Made by a program: the position numbers and the translations under genes. A stretch of DNA of 64,000 nucleotides from Paraktedonobacter carboxidivorans (GTDB taxonomy: Bacteria > Chloroflexota > Ktedonobacteria > Ktedonobacterales > Ktedonobacteraceae), in assembly GCA_041156125.1 (NCBI GenBank), contig JBEVTI010000010.1:1-64000 (forward strand), in the 5' to 3' direction. Positions 36,145 through 45,400 of the stretch are shown piece after piece. Numbering within the stretch: position 1 is the first letter of the stretch; every line of letters begins with the position of its first letter. The notes beneath the pieces are model-generated. The model did not search any database. It saw only the letters and a list, made by a program, of their open reading frames with translations, and was not told the DNA's origin.

Positions 36145-37152
36145 TCAGTATCCTAATAGTTCCTGTAGCTCCTTTTCTGATTGCTTGCTCAGTGGAATCA
36201 TACTCTCCTGTTGATCGTCGAGCTGCAACATATAGCTATTGCGCGTATATTGAATGACTGCCTTTATATGCTGCAAGTTCACAAGATAAGCTCGATGGGC
36301 TTTAAAGAAGCCGCGCCCGGCCAGACGACTCTCCAGATCTTGCAGGGTAAAGTTGGTCACGGCCTCCTCGCAGGCGGTGCGCAGATATGTTTTGCTTTCG
36401 CGGCTGGTGGCGTAAAGAATTTCGCCAGGATCATAGAGTAGGACGCGATCCTCTTTGCGCGCGGTGACTTTGAAAGGAGTAAAGTGTTCTGACACGACTG
36501 GTCCGCTACGTCGCTCAAAAATATAATCTTGCGCTATGCGCCCGCCCTCCAGTTCGATTACACGCGTACAGCAGGAACTGGTCCAGGTCAGGTCTTCATC
36601 GGTAATCACAATTGCCGCCCCGGCTGCGGCTGCCTGTTTGAGCAAGTGGGCAAAGAGTTCCTGGGTATTCAGATCGGCTCGCCTGATGGGCTGGTCGAGC
36701 AAGAGGAGATTATGCTGACCCAGGAGGATGCGCGCGAAGGCCAGGCGACGGTGCTCAGATGGCGCTAATTTGCTCGTGACTTTTTGCGCCCGGTCACTCA
36801 GTCCGACCTGACCCAAGACTACCTCAATCCGACTGGCTGGCAAACCATACATCTGGCAGGCAAAGAAGAGATTGCCGCGCGCACTCAGACGTTCATACAA
36901 CAAATCTTCCTCAAAAAGTACACCCAGATGCTTACGCACTCGATGTGCCCCTGGCGCAATGATCTCGTTGTCAAGCCTGATACTACCGCCACTGGCCTCT
37001 AGCACTCCAGCCAGTAGATGAATTAATAATGTTTTGCCGCTACCTGTAGGACCGAGCACAGCCACAATCTCGCCCACTTCAATGTCCAGGGTGTCGATTG
37101 AGAGTACACTGCGCCCTTCAAGCATTTTTTCCAGGCGCCTGATCTGTAGCAT
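36145..37152 (-). CDS. ABC ATPase fused to a LytTR DNA-binding domain
   Basis: A 335-residue fusion. Residues 1-225 are an ABC ATPase with an intact Walker A (GPTGSGKT, 34-41), but the signature is SEHRR instead of a LSGGQ-like motif. Walker B reads LLLLDQP, so the catalytic Glu is Gln154, and the switch His is missing. Residues 235-335 form a LytTR domain (ILYATSRESKTYLRT, GRGFFKAHRAYLVNLQHI). With ATP binding but weak hydrolysis, it is probably a nucleotide-sensing transcription factor rather than a transporter motor. It is convergent with the two-component pair and divergent from an ABC-2 exporter operon, its most likely target. AGGAATAG precedes the ATG. Confidence 0.9.
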   Translation of the reverse strand: MLQIRRLEKMLEGRSVLSIDTLDIEVGEIVAVLGPTGSGKTLLIHLLAGVLEASGGSIRLDNEIIAPGAHRVRKHLGVLFEEDLLYERLSARGNLFFACQMYGLPASRIEVVLGQVGLSDRAQKVTSKLAPSEHRRLAFARILLGQHNLLLLDQPIRRADLNTQELFAHLLKQAAAAGAAIVITDEDLTWTSSCCTRVIELEGGRIAQDYIFERRSGPVVSEHFTPFKVTARKEDRVLLYDPGEILYATSRESKTYLRTACEEAVTNFTLQDLESRLAGRGFFKAHRAYLVNLQHIKAVIQYTRNSYMLQLDDQQESMIPLSKQSEKELQELLGY

Positions 37153-37509
37153 AATTCTATTCCTATTTCTGTTTTCTTCCGGCTCTTTGCTATTCTATCA
37201 TGTTTTGACACTGAAAGAAGCTCGTCTACACATGAGGCCTGTCCCTACACACTGAACAGTTCTTATTAACCAGGGCCGTAAGACTCGATTATTCACCTGA
37301 CGCCTGGCTCCATTCAGCGGATTTGCTGCCCATTCGCCCACTCCTTTGCTCCTGTTGACGCTGCTTTTCCTCCATTCAACCATTTTTTGTAGCGCGGACA
37401 TTTTGCCCATGATACAGTTGCACCAGACGATCCGACAGAGGGAGATACGATCACGAAGACCTGGCGATAGTGATTATGAACGATACATTGACGAGAAGGA
37501 AAGGTTACA
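37153..37509. other. Divergent regulatory region of LytTR-ABC gene and ABC exporter
   Basis: About 357 bp between two divergent ABC genes. It should contain both promoters and any LytTR sites. I saw no long inverted repeat and no clear paired direct repeats. Confidence 0.4.
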
Positions 37510-38385
37510 ATGACAAGCAATGACCTGATGATCGAGGCGCTCGATCTACACCGCACATTTAAGGGCAATGAAGCTGTGAAGGGTATCAGCTTTGGCGTGC
37601 AACGGGGCGAGATCTTTGGTCTGCTGGGACCAAACGGCGCGGGCAAGACAACAACTATTCGTATGTTGACTGGCCAGATCGAGCCAAGCAGCGGCCATGC
37701 CACTGTAGCTAACTGCGATGTGGTACGGGACCATCAGCAGTTGAAAGAGCGCATCGGCGTGGTCCCCGAAGAACAAAATTTGTACGAACGACTCTCCGCG
37801 CGGAATAACCTGCGCTTTAACTGCTGGCTTTACAATCTGCCAGAGACCCGCGCAGAGGAGGTGCTCGATCTAGTCAACCTGCGTGATCGCGCCAAAGAGC
37901 CGGTACGCGGATTCTCCAATGGCATGAAGCAACGCCTGCTGATTGCCCGCGCGTTACTGCACAAACCGCCAGTACTCTTTCTCGACGAGCCAAGTCGGGG
38001 TCTCGATCCTATCGCGGCCCACGAGGTGCGTCACGCGATTGAACAGCTCAGCCGCGAAGGCATCACCATTCTGCTCACAACCCATCTGCTTGACGAGGCC
38101 GACCAACTCTGCCAGTATGTTGCCTTTATCAACCAGGGAGTTATCGTTGCTAGCGACACACCCCGCAATCTCAAGCTCGCTCACGGTCAGCGCACCCTGC
38201 TAGTGACTCTTGGCTCACTCCAGGAGCGCAGCGCATTGAAGGAACTTACCCTGAACATGGACAGCCCGGCTGACCAGACCACCCTGGCACAACTGCTCGC
38301 TCAGGGTAAAGTTCAGACCATCCACTCGCAGGAAGCCACCTTAGAAGAAGTGTTTGTCAAAGTCGCCGGCGTACGCCCGGCCTGA
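37510..38385 (+). CDS. ABC-2 exporter ATPase (DrrA/NatA type)
   Basis: A 291-residue nucleotide-binding subunit with all active motifs: Walker A GPNGAGKTT (40-48), Q-loop in VVPEEQNLYERLSARNNL, signature FSNGMKQRL, Walker B LFLDEPSRGLD and switch His in TTHLLDEA. The C-terminal extension is typical of drug and natural-product exporters. GGAAAGG precedes the ATG. The permease start is 19 bp after the stop. It would power export of an unknown hydrophobic compound or lipid. Confidence 0.94.
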   Translation: MTSNDLMIEALDLHRTFKGNEAVKGISFGVQRGEIFGLLGPNGAGKTTTIRMLTGQIEPSSGHATVANCDVVRDHQQLKERIGVVPEEQNLYERLSARNNLRFNCWLYNLPETRAEEVLDLVNLRDRAKEPVRGFSNGMKQRLLIARALLHKPPVLFLDEPSRGLDPIAAHEVRHAIEQLSREGITILLTTHLLDEADQLCQYVAFINQGVIVASDTPRNLKLAHGQRTLLVTLGSLQERSALKELTLNMDSPADQTTLAQLLAQGKVQTIHSQEATLEEVFVKVAGVRPA

Positions 38386-38404
38386 ACACAAAGGAGTCCG
38401 AAAG

Positions 38405-39523
38405 ATGCATCCACGTACTATTCTGGCGATTGCCCGCAAGGACGCTATCGATATTCTGCTCAATAAATCTATGCTAGCTGTGCTGATCCTGCCAATTGTC
38501 TTTGCTTTGCTCTTTCTCTTCATGGGAAGGTTAATCAGCGGACATACCTATAATATGCTGGTCTATAATCCTGGTCATTCAGCGCTAGCTCAGGTCGTAA
38601 GCCAGGAGTTTGATCATACACAGATTATCGAGGCCAGCACACCTGGCGATGTCACAGCCGCTTTTGGCCCCAATGGCTCCAATAAAGATGCTGCGTACGA
38701 TGTTGGCCTGATCGTACCCGCTGATTTTGAAGCTGCACTGCGAACGGGAAGCCACCCACAGGTGAGCCTTTATATCAATGGCAGCAATCTTAACGCACTG
38801 AACAATCTCTCGATCCAGACTGCGATCGTCAACTATGCGCGCCAGACCGCCAACCCACAGCCACCAGTCGCGCTCTCAACCGCACTTATCAATCCGCCGT
38901 CCACAACGAACATCGGAGAACTGCTGAGTACCTTTTATGGCGCTGTCACACTGCTGTGCTCTTTTATAGTGGGATCTTCGCTAATGCCCGGTCTGTTGAT
39001 TGAGGAGAAGGAGAAGAAGACTCTACGCATGTTGATGGTTACTCCTGCCTCGTTTACTGATGTAATCCTGGGCAAGCTGCTGGTGGTCTTAATCTATCAG
39101 TTAATCCTCTCGCTCATCAGCGTGGCTATTGTTGGAGGTTTTACCGGCCAGGTGCCACTGATCCTGCTCTATCTGCTGATCGGCTCGTGCCTGAGCCTGG
39201 CCATTGGCCTGCTGTTAGGTGGAGCTTTCCAGAGCGCGAGCACAGCCGGAGCCATCGGCGGCATGCTGTCTTTCATCTACGTTATTCCCGCCATCTTTAG
39301 CGGCCCAATAGGAGCCTCGTTCGGTAGCAACCCGATTATTCAACTGATAAAAATCTTCCCAACGTATTACATTGCTGATGGTGCTTATAACGCTATGCAG
39401 GGCCAGGGCACGCTCAACGGCCAGTTCATCGACCTTGGAGTACCACTAGCCGTCACACTGGTCCTGCTCGCGCTGACCACCTGGATACTACGCCGCCAGT
39501 CCTCGGTCGCGGCTGCGATTTAG
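38405..39523 (+). CDS. ABC-2 type permease
   Basis: A 372-residue membrane subunit for the preceding ATPase. A first transmembrane helix near residues 20-42 is followed by a large external domain of about 150 residues, then five to six helices (LLCSFIVGSSLMPGLL, LIYQLILSLISVAIVGG, ILLYLLIGSCLSLAIGLLLG and more). This matches the YhgE/NatB/ABC2_membrane_3 layout. EEKEKKTLRMLMVTP is the coupling-region hallmark. The ATG at 38405 has AAGGAG nine bases upstream; the in-frame reading from 38354 overlaps the ATPase and is less likely. The stop overlaps the end of the convergent gene by four bases. Confidence 0.93.
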   Translation: MHPRTILAIARKDAIDILLNKSMLAVLILPIVFALLFLFMGRLISGHTYNMLVYNPGHSALAQVVSQEFDHTQIIEASTPGDVTAAFGPNGSNKDAAYDVGLIVPADFEAALRTGSHPQVSLYINGSNLNALNNLSIQTAIVNYARQTANPQPPVALSTALINPPSTTNIGELLSTFYGAVTLLCSFIVGSSLMPGLLIEEKEKKTLRMLMVTPASFTDVILGKLLVVLIYQLILSLISVAIVGGFTGQVPLILLYLLIGSCLSLAIGLLLGGAFQSASTAGAIGGMLSFIYVIPAIFSGPIGASFGSNPIIQLIKIFPTYYIADGAYNAMQGQGTLNGQFIDLGVPLAVTLVLLALTTWILRRQSSVAAAI

Positions 39524-40338
39524 TCCAGAATACGCTGCAGCGCGCGCACGTAGCGCTCAGCCGAACGCTGCACCGCCGCGTGGGCATCATGGGTAATGAT
39601 GCGCTCAAACCAGGCACCATACAGGCGCTCAAACTGAAGTGGCTGAACCCGATCCCGTATCCGCTGCACTTCCTCAGCGGGTAACGGGATCAGATTCGGA
39701 TAGCTATACATAAAACTAACGTAGCGATGATCAGACACCACCTGAATGATATCGCCTGTCAACAACGCTCCTCGGCCTTCAGCACCTTGCTGCCAATGCA
39801 GAATGGTACCGCCCGCAAAATGGCCACCCAGGCGATGGAGAGTCAGGCCAGTGCGCAGAGGATAAGTCTCGCCCGACCAGAAAACAATGCGCTCACCGGG
39901 GCGCATCACCCATTGCTGATCAGCCTCGTGCAGATAGACGGGCGCGTTAAAACGCTCAGACCACTCAACCATGGTTGAATAGTAATGCGGGTGCGAGATA
40001 GCAATCGCGCTCAGACCCCCCAGACGCTCGATCCTTGCGACAGTCTCATCGTCAAGCAAGCTCATGCAGTCCCAGAGCACATTGCCAGCGGGATGCTGCA
40101 ATAACAAAGCACGCTCGCCAATGGCAAAAGTTGGCGTTGTGCCAATACCAGTCAGTCCTGGCTCGTGCTCGCGAAATTCATTATGAAAACCATCCTGACG
40201 CAAGCGTGCCAGCGTCGTCCATGTCTGCCCTGCGTAGCCAACATACTGGCGCTGATCATCGCAGATGGGACAGGCTGCTGGCGGCTGCTCGCTGGCCATA
40301 AACTGCGTCCCACAGGTACGGCAAATCCAATATTCCAT
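39520..40338 (-). CDS. Metallo-beta-lactamase-fold protein with N-terminal rubredoxin-like knuckle
   Basis: A 272-residue protein. The N-terminus holds two CxxC pairs (C6/C9 and C23/C26 in CRTCG and CPIC), a small zinc ribbon or rubredoxin-like site. A metallo-beta-lactamase fold follows, recognised by the order of SHPHYYS, LHRLGGHFAGG and LTGDII. The metal motif HxHxDH is degenerate (HPHYYS), so the site may bind one metal or be inactive. AAGGAG is seven bases before the ATG at 40338; the open frame extends upstream to 40440 without homology. Its last bases overlap the convergent permease gene. Confidence 0.85.
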   Translation of the reverse strand: MEYWICRTCGTQFMASEQPPAACPICDDQRQYVGYAGQTWTTLARLRQDGFHNEFREHEPGLTGIGTTPTFAIGERALLLQHPAGNVLWDCMSLLDDETVARIERLGGLSAIAISHPHYYSTMVEWSERFNAPVYLHEADQQWVMRPGERIVFWSGETYPLRTGLTLHRLGGHFAGGTILHWQQGAEGRGALLTGDIIQVVSDHRYVSFMYSYPNLIPLPAEEVQRIRDRVQPLQFERLYGAWFERIITHDAHAAVQRSAERYVRALQRILD

Positions 40339-40515
40339 GTCCGGGTCTCCTTGCTTCCTTAGTACTACTCTGCCCATAATCCCTCTATGCTTGTCAGTAA
40401 CAATACTATAGTACGACCATTCAAAAAGGAACCTGATCAATGGATCAGATTTTTACAGCACCCTCTGTGTGGGAAAGTTATAAGGAGCCGATTGCGCACG
40501 CAAAAAAAGCAGGGG

Positions 40516-42054
40516 CTAGGCAGCCGCTTCAAAATTGAGCACCCAGGAGCCACCGGAACCTGGTCCCGTGGGCACAACGCACTGCGCACCAGCATGCAGG
40601 ACGCATTTGGATAATATTCCTCCCATACTGTCCTGGGTGTTAAGCGTGCCGTCAAAAATACCATTCAAGCCGCCAGTGAAATTCAGGATGGCGTCTCCTG
40701 TGCTGTCAACTACCGTCCAGTCAACCCCATTATTTTGATCAATCAGGCCAGTAACGCTATTATGCTGGAGCGCTGGCGAAGAGAATACACCGCTAAAATG
40801 ATTCTGATGCTGCTCATTAATAGCAAGCGTGAAAATGGTGCGCGGCGACAGATTACCATTCTGGTCATAAAAATCGTAGTAACCGCCATATTTACCTGTA
40901 ATCCTCGTATATAACGAATTTGTTGTGGAGGTAGATGACCGAGAGGGAACCGCCGTGGTACTAACCGTAGTTGAGCTTTTACCCAGAAAACCACCACCAT
41001 GCATCGCGCCCCATGTCCATGTGCCCGCGCTTAATAACAGCAACAGGAGAGCCGCTACCGCGGCAACCATAGGCAGCAGCCAGCGCTGAGTACGCCTGGA
41101 AGATAAACTGCTCCTCACTCCAACAAGAGCATCCGCGGGTCTCCCCCCTCCGCCAGGAAGCTGCATTCCAATTAACCTGGAAGCCTGGACGGTATGTGAG
41201 CCTGTATTACTCGCGGCAGTCTGGACAATGTTCAGTTCCACGAGTAACGGACGCAAGGCCTCCCAGAATTCTTTGATAGAAGCAAAACGCGCGGCGGGAT
41301 CGAGCGCAAGCGCGCGCTGTAAAACCTCAGATAGCTTGTGTGGAATATCAGTAGATACCTTGTCTACAGGCACCAGTCGATCGGTCTTTTTCTTCTCTAT
41401 GCGCGCCTGGCGGGCCAGCGCATTCGCTGGCTCCTCGCCACTCAGGAGACTATAAAGGAGCGCGCCACATCCATAGACATCTGAGCGCTCGTCAAGCAAA
41501 CCGGCAAATTGTTCAGGCGCGTGATAACAGTCAGACTCTCCCTCACCAACGTACGGTAGGTAGTCAGGGTCGAGCAACATGACTCTTCCGGCCTTAGTAT
41601 ACACAATATTGGCTGGCTTGAGATTACCGTGAAAAAATGGCTGTTCCTGGTGATGCAAATAGCTCAGCGTGGCAACAAGTGGATCGAACCAGGTACACAA
41701 CTCCGGTCCACTTAAATGGCTCCACGAGACCTCCGCTAACCTCTCACCCTCTACATACTCCATCACTAGATAGACACAACCGCGCTTATCGTCGTTAAAA
41801 AGCGTATAAACACGCGGTAAGCCTGGATAGTGAAGTTGGAGCAGTGGCGATCCTCTCATGATAAAATTATAACGCTTCTTCTGATCAAGCCCCTTGATCT
41901 CCTTGAGTACCAGCCATCTGGCCTGAAATTCCTGGTCTTTCTGATCCTTGACCAGATAAATAGCGCCCGTACGACCCGTCCCCAGAACGCTCTTCACTGC
42001 GTAACGTCCACGTACCAGCGTTCCCACAGATATCACTGCCTGTTCATCTGCCAT
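40516..42054 (-). CDS. Membrane-anchored kinase-like protein, probable pseudokinase
   Basis: A 512-residue protein kinase-fold protein. The glycine loop is GTGRTGAI (25-32) and Lys51 is kept. The catalytic HRD is HGN (142-144) and DFG is DPD (162-164), so the proton-accepting Asp is missing while the metal Asp remains. The HAPEQF segment and the rest of the C-lobe are intact. A Leu-rich transmembrane helix at about 325-350 leads to an external domain of about 150 residues that starts with a Ser/Thr linker. It may therefore act as a scaffold or ligand-sensing pseudokinase. GAGGTG lies nine bases before the ATG. Confidence 0.9.
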   Translation of the reverse strand: MADEQAVISVGTLVRGRYAVKSVLGTGRTGAIYLVKDQKDQEFQARWLVLKEIKGLDQKKRYNFIMRGSPLLQLHYPGLPRVYTLFNDDKRGCVYLVMEYVEGERLAEVSWSHLSGPELCTWFDPLVATLSYLHHQEQPFFHGNLKPANIVYTKAGRVMLLDPDYLPYVGEGESDCYHAPEQFAGLLDERSDVYGCGALLYSLLSGEEPANALARQARIEKKKTDRLVPVDKVSTDIPHKLSEVLQRALALDPAARFASIKEFWEALRPLLVELNIVQTAASNTGSHTVQASRLIGMQLPGGGGRPADALVGVRSSLSSRRTQRWLLPMVAAVAALLLLLLSAGTWTWGAMHGGGFLGKSSTTVSTTAVPSRSSTSTTNSLYTRITGKYGGYYDFYDQNGNLSPRTIFTLAINEQHQNHFSGVFSSPALQHNSVTGLIDQNNGVDWTVVDSTGDAILNFTGGLNGIFDGTLNTQDSMGGILSKCVLHAGAQCVVPTGPGSGGSWVLNFEAAA

Positions 42055-42279
42055 GATGGCACACCTCGTTGATCAGTTTATTCTTAACACATTCAATCTT
42101 AGTATGTTCTAGCATGAATATTATACATCGTTACTCATCACTTTATTAAACGTATCTAATAAAGGGATCAGTAACATTTGTGACTACAAGTGTGAGTTTA
42201 TTTGCTCAATTCATGATTCTTTTTGCAGCCCGGAAAATTTTTTACTGGCGATCACAGGCGTCTTACAGAGGATATGTGT

Positions 42280-43113
42280 ATGAAAACGAAAAAATCACGG
42301 TTCTCATGGAGCGGCTTAGCTCTTTTCATGTCAGGTATTTTTGCACTCACTGGTTTTTTTCTTTTACCTTTAGCCGGAGCTCAGGCTGCGGCAACCCAGG
42401 CCTTTGTGCGTATCATTCACGCTTCGCCCTTTGTTGGCACAGCAGATGTCTTCGTTGATGGTAACCCCTTCCTGAGCAGTTTCGCCTTTGGCGCTGTCAC
42501 AGATTATGCCGCAGTGCCCCCAGGAGCTCATAAAGTACAGATCGCACTGGTCGGCAAAGGCATTGGTGCCGCCGCGCTGACGGAGACGCTCGCTGTTCAA
42601 CCTGGCGGCGTTTATACTGTCGCCGCCATCGGCACCAGTCCCACCAATCTTTCTTTGCTTGTCTTTAATGATAATAACCAGATTGCAGCGGGCACAGCCA
42701 GGTTGCGCGTTTATCAACTCTCTCCCGATGGCGGCTGGATGACCTTGCTGAATAGCGGCCAATCCGTGGCGAATGTAAACTATCAACAGGCCAGCAGCTA
42801 TCTAATGCTAGGCACCGGTTCAAGCTCTTTCGCCATGGACTCGACTCTCAAGAACAAAGCATTATCGCTGACAGCCACGTTGAAAGCCAATACGATCACC
42901 AGCATCTTCGCAGTCGGCATGTTCAATGGCACACCAGGAGCTAAATTGGTTTCTACTCAGGTCACGGCTATACCAGGTTTACCCCAGACCGGTAGTGATC
43001 CTCTGGCATTTGTCTCAAATGGCAAGTTGAGCACCCCCTGGCTCTTGATAGCTTTCGCGCTCATAGCCGTAGGTGGAACACTCTTCACGCGCCGCCTGCG
43101 GGCTCCGCGCTAA
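42280..43113 (+). CDS. Cell-wall-anchored DUF4397 protein with LPQTG sortase signal
   Basis: A 277-residue secreted protein. A signal peptide with Lys-rich start and Ala-x-Ala-type end (AGAQAAA) covers about residues 1-37. One or two DUF4397-like beta domains follow, with the typical VRIIHASPFVGTADVFVDG opening. The C-terminus has LPQTG (234-238), a hydrophobic helix (LLIAFALIAVGGTLF) and a TRRLRAPR basic tail, the complete sortase sorting signal. A sortase gene starts 21 bp downstream and very likely acts on this protein. GAGGAT precedes the ATG; the longer reading from 42223 places the signal peptide too far in. Confidence 0.9.
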   Translation: MKTKKSRFSWSGLALFMSGIFALTGFFLLPLAGAQAAATQAFVRIIHASPFVGTADVFVDGNPFLSSFAFGAVTDYAAVPPGAHKVQIALVGKGIGAAALTETLAVQPGGVYTVAAIGTSPTNLSLLVFNDNNQIAAGTARLRVYQLSPDGGWMTLLNSGQSVANVNYQQASSYLMLGTGSSSFAMDSTLKNKALSLTATLKANTITSIFAVGMFNGTPGAKLVSTQVTAIPGLPQTGSDPLAFVSNGKLSTPWLLIAFALIAVGGTLFTRRLRAPR

Positions 43114-43134
43114 CTGAAAGGATAAGACCCGCAT

Positions 43135-43755
43135 ATGTCCAGGCAGCATACGTTTCGTCGGGCAGCGTATTCAACGCTGCTCCTGGCTCTCTGCCTGGGC
43201 ATGTTCGCCTGCTCAGCGCAGAATACAGCCCAGCAGCCATCCCCTAGCCCGACAATACTACCCAATCCGACCCCAACCAGCACAAGTAACATCAGCAACC
43301 AGGTCCACCCCAGCCGGTTGCTGATTCCAGCACTCCAGGTAGATGCGCCCGTAGAAAATGTAGGCATCACCTCCAATGGCGACCTGGCAACCCCCACACA
43401 TGACCCCTGGGAAGGCGTCGGCTGGTACGCTAATGGGGCGTATCCTGGCACAAAAGGCAGTTCAGTCATTGATGGGCATCTTGACCGACCCGGCGGCTCC
43501 CCTGCTGTCTTCTGGTTCCTGCACAACCTTCATGCAGGTGATACAGTTGAGGTCAAAGAAAGCAATGAAAAAATCCTGCACTTCCGAGTTACCGATGTAG
43601 AATTTTATGCACCACAGAGCGCGCCTTTGCAACAAATTTTTGGCGATAGCAGCGGCAAATTCCTTAATTTGATTACCTGCGCTGGCGACTGGATTCCCAG
43701 CCAGAAGCAAACTACTTTGCGCCTGGTAGTCTACACCAGTCTAATCTCTAGTTAA
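43135..43755 (+). CDS. Class E/F-like sortase
   Basis: A 206-residue transpeptidase that should attach the neighbouring LPQTG protein to the cell wall. The catalytic residues are all seen: His115 in VIDGHLDRPG, Cys182 in LITCAGDW and Arg196 in TTLRLVV. The N-terminus has a hydrophobic segment that ends in a lipobox-like LGMFAC (Cys26), so it is membrane-anchored, perhaps as a lipoprotein, with a Pro/Ser/Thr spacer before the sortase barrel. It is directly downstream of its presumed substrate. The class is judged from the small size and HLDRPG motif, not from a search. Confidence 0.92.
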   Translation: MSRQHTFRRAAYSTLLLALCLGMFACSAQNTAQQPSPSPTILPNPTPTSTSNISNQVHPSRLLIPALQVDAPVENVGITSNGDLATPTHDPWEGVGWYANGAYPGTKGSSVIDGHLDRPGGSPAVFWFLHNLHAGDTVEVKESNEKILHFRVTDVEFYAPQSAPLQQIFGDSSGKFLNLITCAGDWIPSQKQTTLRLVVYTSLISS

Positions 43756-43837
43756 ACTATATACCTGTAGCTGCTCCTCTTAAAAACTCCGGGGCTTTGC
43801 TTGTCACAAAAATGGGACATCTCTGTCACTTCTCTGG

Positions 43838-43867
43838 CTGACAAAGGCCATCTCAGCCGTTTATAAT
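43838..43867 (+). promoter_or_regulatory. Candidate promoter upstream of the acyl-CoA dehydrogenase
   Basis: CTGACA (43838-43843), an 18-bp spacer and TATAAT (43862-43867) within the 430-bp gap between the sortase and acyl-CoA dehydrogenase genes. TGTCAC words at 43802 and 43824, 22 bp apart, sit just upstream and could be regulator half-sites. The rest of the gap to 44186 shows no gene. Confidence 0.5.
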
Positions 43868-44185
43868 GAGAGCAAGATATAAAAAACATTCTAGCCCTAT
43901 ATCTACTCGTCAATTGCTGGCTTTTTGGAGGATAACCATGTACCAGGCCCGGACAGATCTTTCCTGGCAAAAAACTATACACAGGTCTATAACCTCTGTC
44001 TAATATAGGCAGGAATGACGCCTCAACGACAGTCAATGCGGCACATTGTATATTGTTCACGTCAGCGCTTTTTGCGCAGGCACGGATACCAGCGGAGCAA
44101 AAGGATCTTTCACTGCGCGAGCAGAGCAGGGCAATCCCTGCTATGAAGCGTCCATAAACAGAGCTGTTTTCAGGAGATAGACAAC

Positions 44186-45334
44186 ATGAAACGCACGCTT
44201 TTCACCAACGATCACAAGCTATTTCGCGATTCTTATCGCCACTTTGTCGCAAAGGAAATGGTGCCTTTTTACGCGCAATGGGAAAAAGATGGGCATGTCT
44301 CACGCGATTTGTGGCGCAAGGCTGGCGAGCAAGGCTTTCTCGGTCTCCAGGTCCCAGAAGAATATGGTGGAGCGGGCGTCGATGACTACCGGTATAGTGT
44401 GGTCATGATGGAAGAAAGCACATGCGCGGGCGTAATCAGTGCGGCGGGCGGCATGAACCTGCACAACGATATCGTCATTCCCTATATCCTGGCCTATGCC
44501 AATCCAGCCCAAAAAGAGCGCTGGCTCCCTGGCATGTGCTCTGGCGCATTGATCACTGCCATCGCCATGACTGAACCCGATACCGGCAGTGATCTGGCTG
44601 CAGTGCGCACCAGCGCGCAACGCCAGGGTGATGAGTATCTCCTCAACGGGCAAAAAACTTTTATTACCAGCGGCTTAATGGCTGATGTGGTGCTTGTTGT
44701 AGCTAAAACAAATCCTGCCCTGGGGCATAAAGGTATCAGTCTCCTTGTAGTTGAAGAGGGCATGGAGGGCTTCAAACGCGGACGGCTGCTGGAAAAGATG
44801 GGCCTGAAAGCGCAAGACACGGCGGAACTGATCTTTGAGGATGTACGAGTACCGTCAACGCACCTCCTCGGAGCGGAAGGGCAAGGCTTCTATTATCTGA
44901 TGAGCCAGCTCGCTCGCGAGCGCCTTAACGTCGGCGTGGGCGCTCTGGCAGCCTGCGAAACCGCCCTGCAGATGACTCTAGAATACTGCAAGCAGCGTAC
45001 CGCCTTTGGTCATCCAATTGGCAGTTTCCAGAATTCACGCTTTAAACTGGCCGAAATGCGGACTGAGATCGAGATTGGACGCGTTTTTATCGATCGCTGT
45101 GTCGAGGAACTTCTTGAAGGAACACTTACAGCGGAAATCGCGGCTATGGCCAAATGGTGGGCCTCAGACTTGCAGAAACGCGTGGTTGACCAGTGCGTAC
45201 AACTACACGGTGGTTATGGCTATATGCTTGAATATCCTATCGCTCGCGCCTATCTGGATGCCCGTGTCCAGAGCATCTACGCGGGGACCAATGAGATTAT
45301 GAAGGAGATCATTGGGCGTTCACTAGGCGTGTAG
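44186..45334 (+). CDS. Acyl-CoA dehydrogenase
   Basis: A 382-residue flavoenzyme that desaturates acyl-CoA at the alpha-beta position. Family signatures are visible: AMTEPDTGSDLAAVRT (FAD-binding), the ITSG strand and YAGTNEIMKEIIGR at the end with the likely catalytic Glu in the TNE segment. QLHGGYGYM and the RTAFGHPIGSFQ flavin segment are also typical. AGGAG is nine bases before the ATG. It is transcribed alone. Chain-length specificity (short, medium, long or branched) cannot be read from the sequence. Confidence 0.96.
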   Translation: MKRTLFTNDHKLFRDSYRHFVAKEMVPFYAQWEKDGHVSRDLWRKAGEQGFLGLQVPEEYGGAGVDDYRYSVVMMEESTCAGVISAAGGMNLHNDIVIPYILAYANPAQKERWLPGMCSGALITAIAMTEPDTGSDLAAVRTSAQRQGDEYLLNGQKTFITSGLMADVVLVVAKTNPALGHKGISLLVVEEGMEGFKRGRLLEKMGLKAQDTAELIFEDVRVPSTHLLGAEGQGFYYLMSQLARERLNVGVGALAACETALQMTLEYCKQRTAFGHPIGSFQNSRFKLAEMRTEIEIGRVFIDRCVEELLEGTLTAEIAAMAKWWASDLQKRVVDQCVQLHGGYGYMLEYPIARAYLDARVQSIYAGTNEIMKEIIGRSLGV

Positions 45335-45400
45335 ACAGGATCTCTCATAGGCGATGAGCCTGAACATACAGGTGATTTAGCTTTGTGCGATAATGCTTGT

